7,083 nt of DNA from Deltaproteobacteria bacterium. GTDB taxonomy: Bacteria; Desulfobacterota; Desulfobacteria; Desulfobacterales; ETH-SRB1. The translations under genes were made by a program, and so were the position numbers. The DNA is taken from contig JAFCZU010000231.1 of the NCBI GenBank assembly GCA_019314185.1, positions 1-7,083 on the forward strand, written 5' to 3'. Each line of letters begins with the position of its first letter. Positions within the stretch are counted from its first letter, which is position 1. This document shows positions 6,778 to 7,083 of the stretch, piece by piece. Below the pieces are notes generated by a model, which worked only from the letters and a program-made list of their open reading frames with translations, was not told where the DNA came from and ran no database searches.

Positions 6778-7083
6778 CAAAGTTTCGATACGAGAGGAAA
6801 CAAAGAAATACTTAACCTGCACAAAACAGCTTTTTTGTGCTCCCGCAAAGTCCCTGCCGATATTATTCTTAAATCCTATGACTGGGCAATCGAACAAAGA
6901 GATAAAGGTATATGCATTATTTCCGGTTTTCATTCAAAGATTGAAAAAGATGTTTTCCATTATCTTATCAAAGGTAAGCAACCTGTCGTCATCGTGCTGG
7001 AACGGTATTTTAAGAAGCGATACACTCCTTTTGACAGGGAAATTAAAGATGCTCTGAAAGCCAACCGCCTGCTGATTATCAGC
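6775..7083 (+). CDS. DprA/SMF-like (SLOG-fold) protein, N-terminal 103 residues, cut by window edge
   Basis: The frame opens with ATG 6775 and stays open to the last base; the 3' end lies outside the window. The visible protein looks like the Rossmann-like DNA-processing protein A (DprA/SMF) fold. FLCSRKVP at about 20-27 occupies the place of the VGSR phosphate-binding turn. CIISGFHSKIEKDVFHYLI at about 51-69 aligns with the SGxAxGID-AH core. VVIVLERYFKKRYTPFDREI and then LLIIS fit the strand and loop that follow in DprA. Classical DprA loads RecA on incoming single-stranded DNA. The SLOG superfamily to which it belongs also includes nucleotide-sensing members in conflict systems. The core motif is degenerate compared with canonical DprA, so a specialised defence role is more likely than natural transformation, though this is inference. 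No Shine-Dalgarno site precedes the ATG. It lies 6 bp after the methyltransferase stop in the same frame. Confidence 0.78.
   Translation, partial: MQSFDTRGNKEILNLHKTAFLCSRKVPADIILKSYDWAIEQRDKGICIISGFHSKIEKDVFHYLIKGKQPVVIVLERYFKKRYTPFDREIKDALKANRLLIIS

Overview
The window is almost entirely coding on the + strand. It reads as one tightly packed operon that enters from the left edge and leaves through the right edge. The five genes, in order, are: (1) a 5'-truncated, very large Eco57I/type IIG-like adenine-specific DNA methyltransferase/restriction protein (1..3042); (2) an ORC/CDC6-type AAA+ ATPase with an added C-terminal zinc ribbon and a helix-hairpin-helix tail (3048..4754); (3) a 282-residue helical protein with a HEPN-like R-x4-H motif (4754..5602); (4) a compact HsdM-like N6-adenine methyltransferase fused to its own HsdS-like target-recognition domain (5590..6768); and (5) the first 103 codons of a DprA/SMF-like (SLOG-fold) protein (6775..beyond the edge). 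Junctions are +5 bp, a 1-bp TAATG overlap, a 13-bp overlap and +6 bp, so co-transcription and translational coupling are very likely. I see no promoter, terminator, RNA gene, CRISPR array or mobile element inside the window. No stretch longer than a few bases lacks a gene.

The gene content is that of an anti-phage or anti-plasmid defence locus. Two unlike adenine methyltransferases, each with its own recognition region, could mark self DNA. A putative nucleic-acid-binding AAA+ ATPase, a possible HEPN ribonuclease and a DprA-like protein are candidates for sensing or effector steps. A nuclease is not visible: the first methyltransferase lacks its N-terminus here, where such proteins may carry one, and neighbouring genes lie outside the window. 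I can match the individual families from memory. I cannot match the whole five-gene set to a named system, so it is reported as a candidate defence system.

Composition is uneven. The methyltransferase core of gene 1 is about 45-53% GC in the 60-base blocks I counted, genes 2-5 look closer to 40%, and the recognition region of gene 1 (about 2030..2880) falls to 20-33%. This marks that region as a probable swapped module. The host is bacterial or archaeal with a moderately AT-rich genome. The protein style resembles loci I associate with anaerobic deltaproteobacteria (Desulfobacterota) and some archaea, but taxonomy cannot be fixed from this window.
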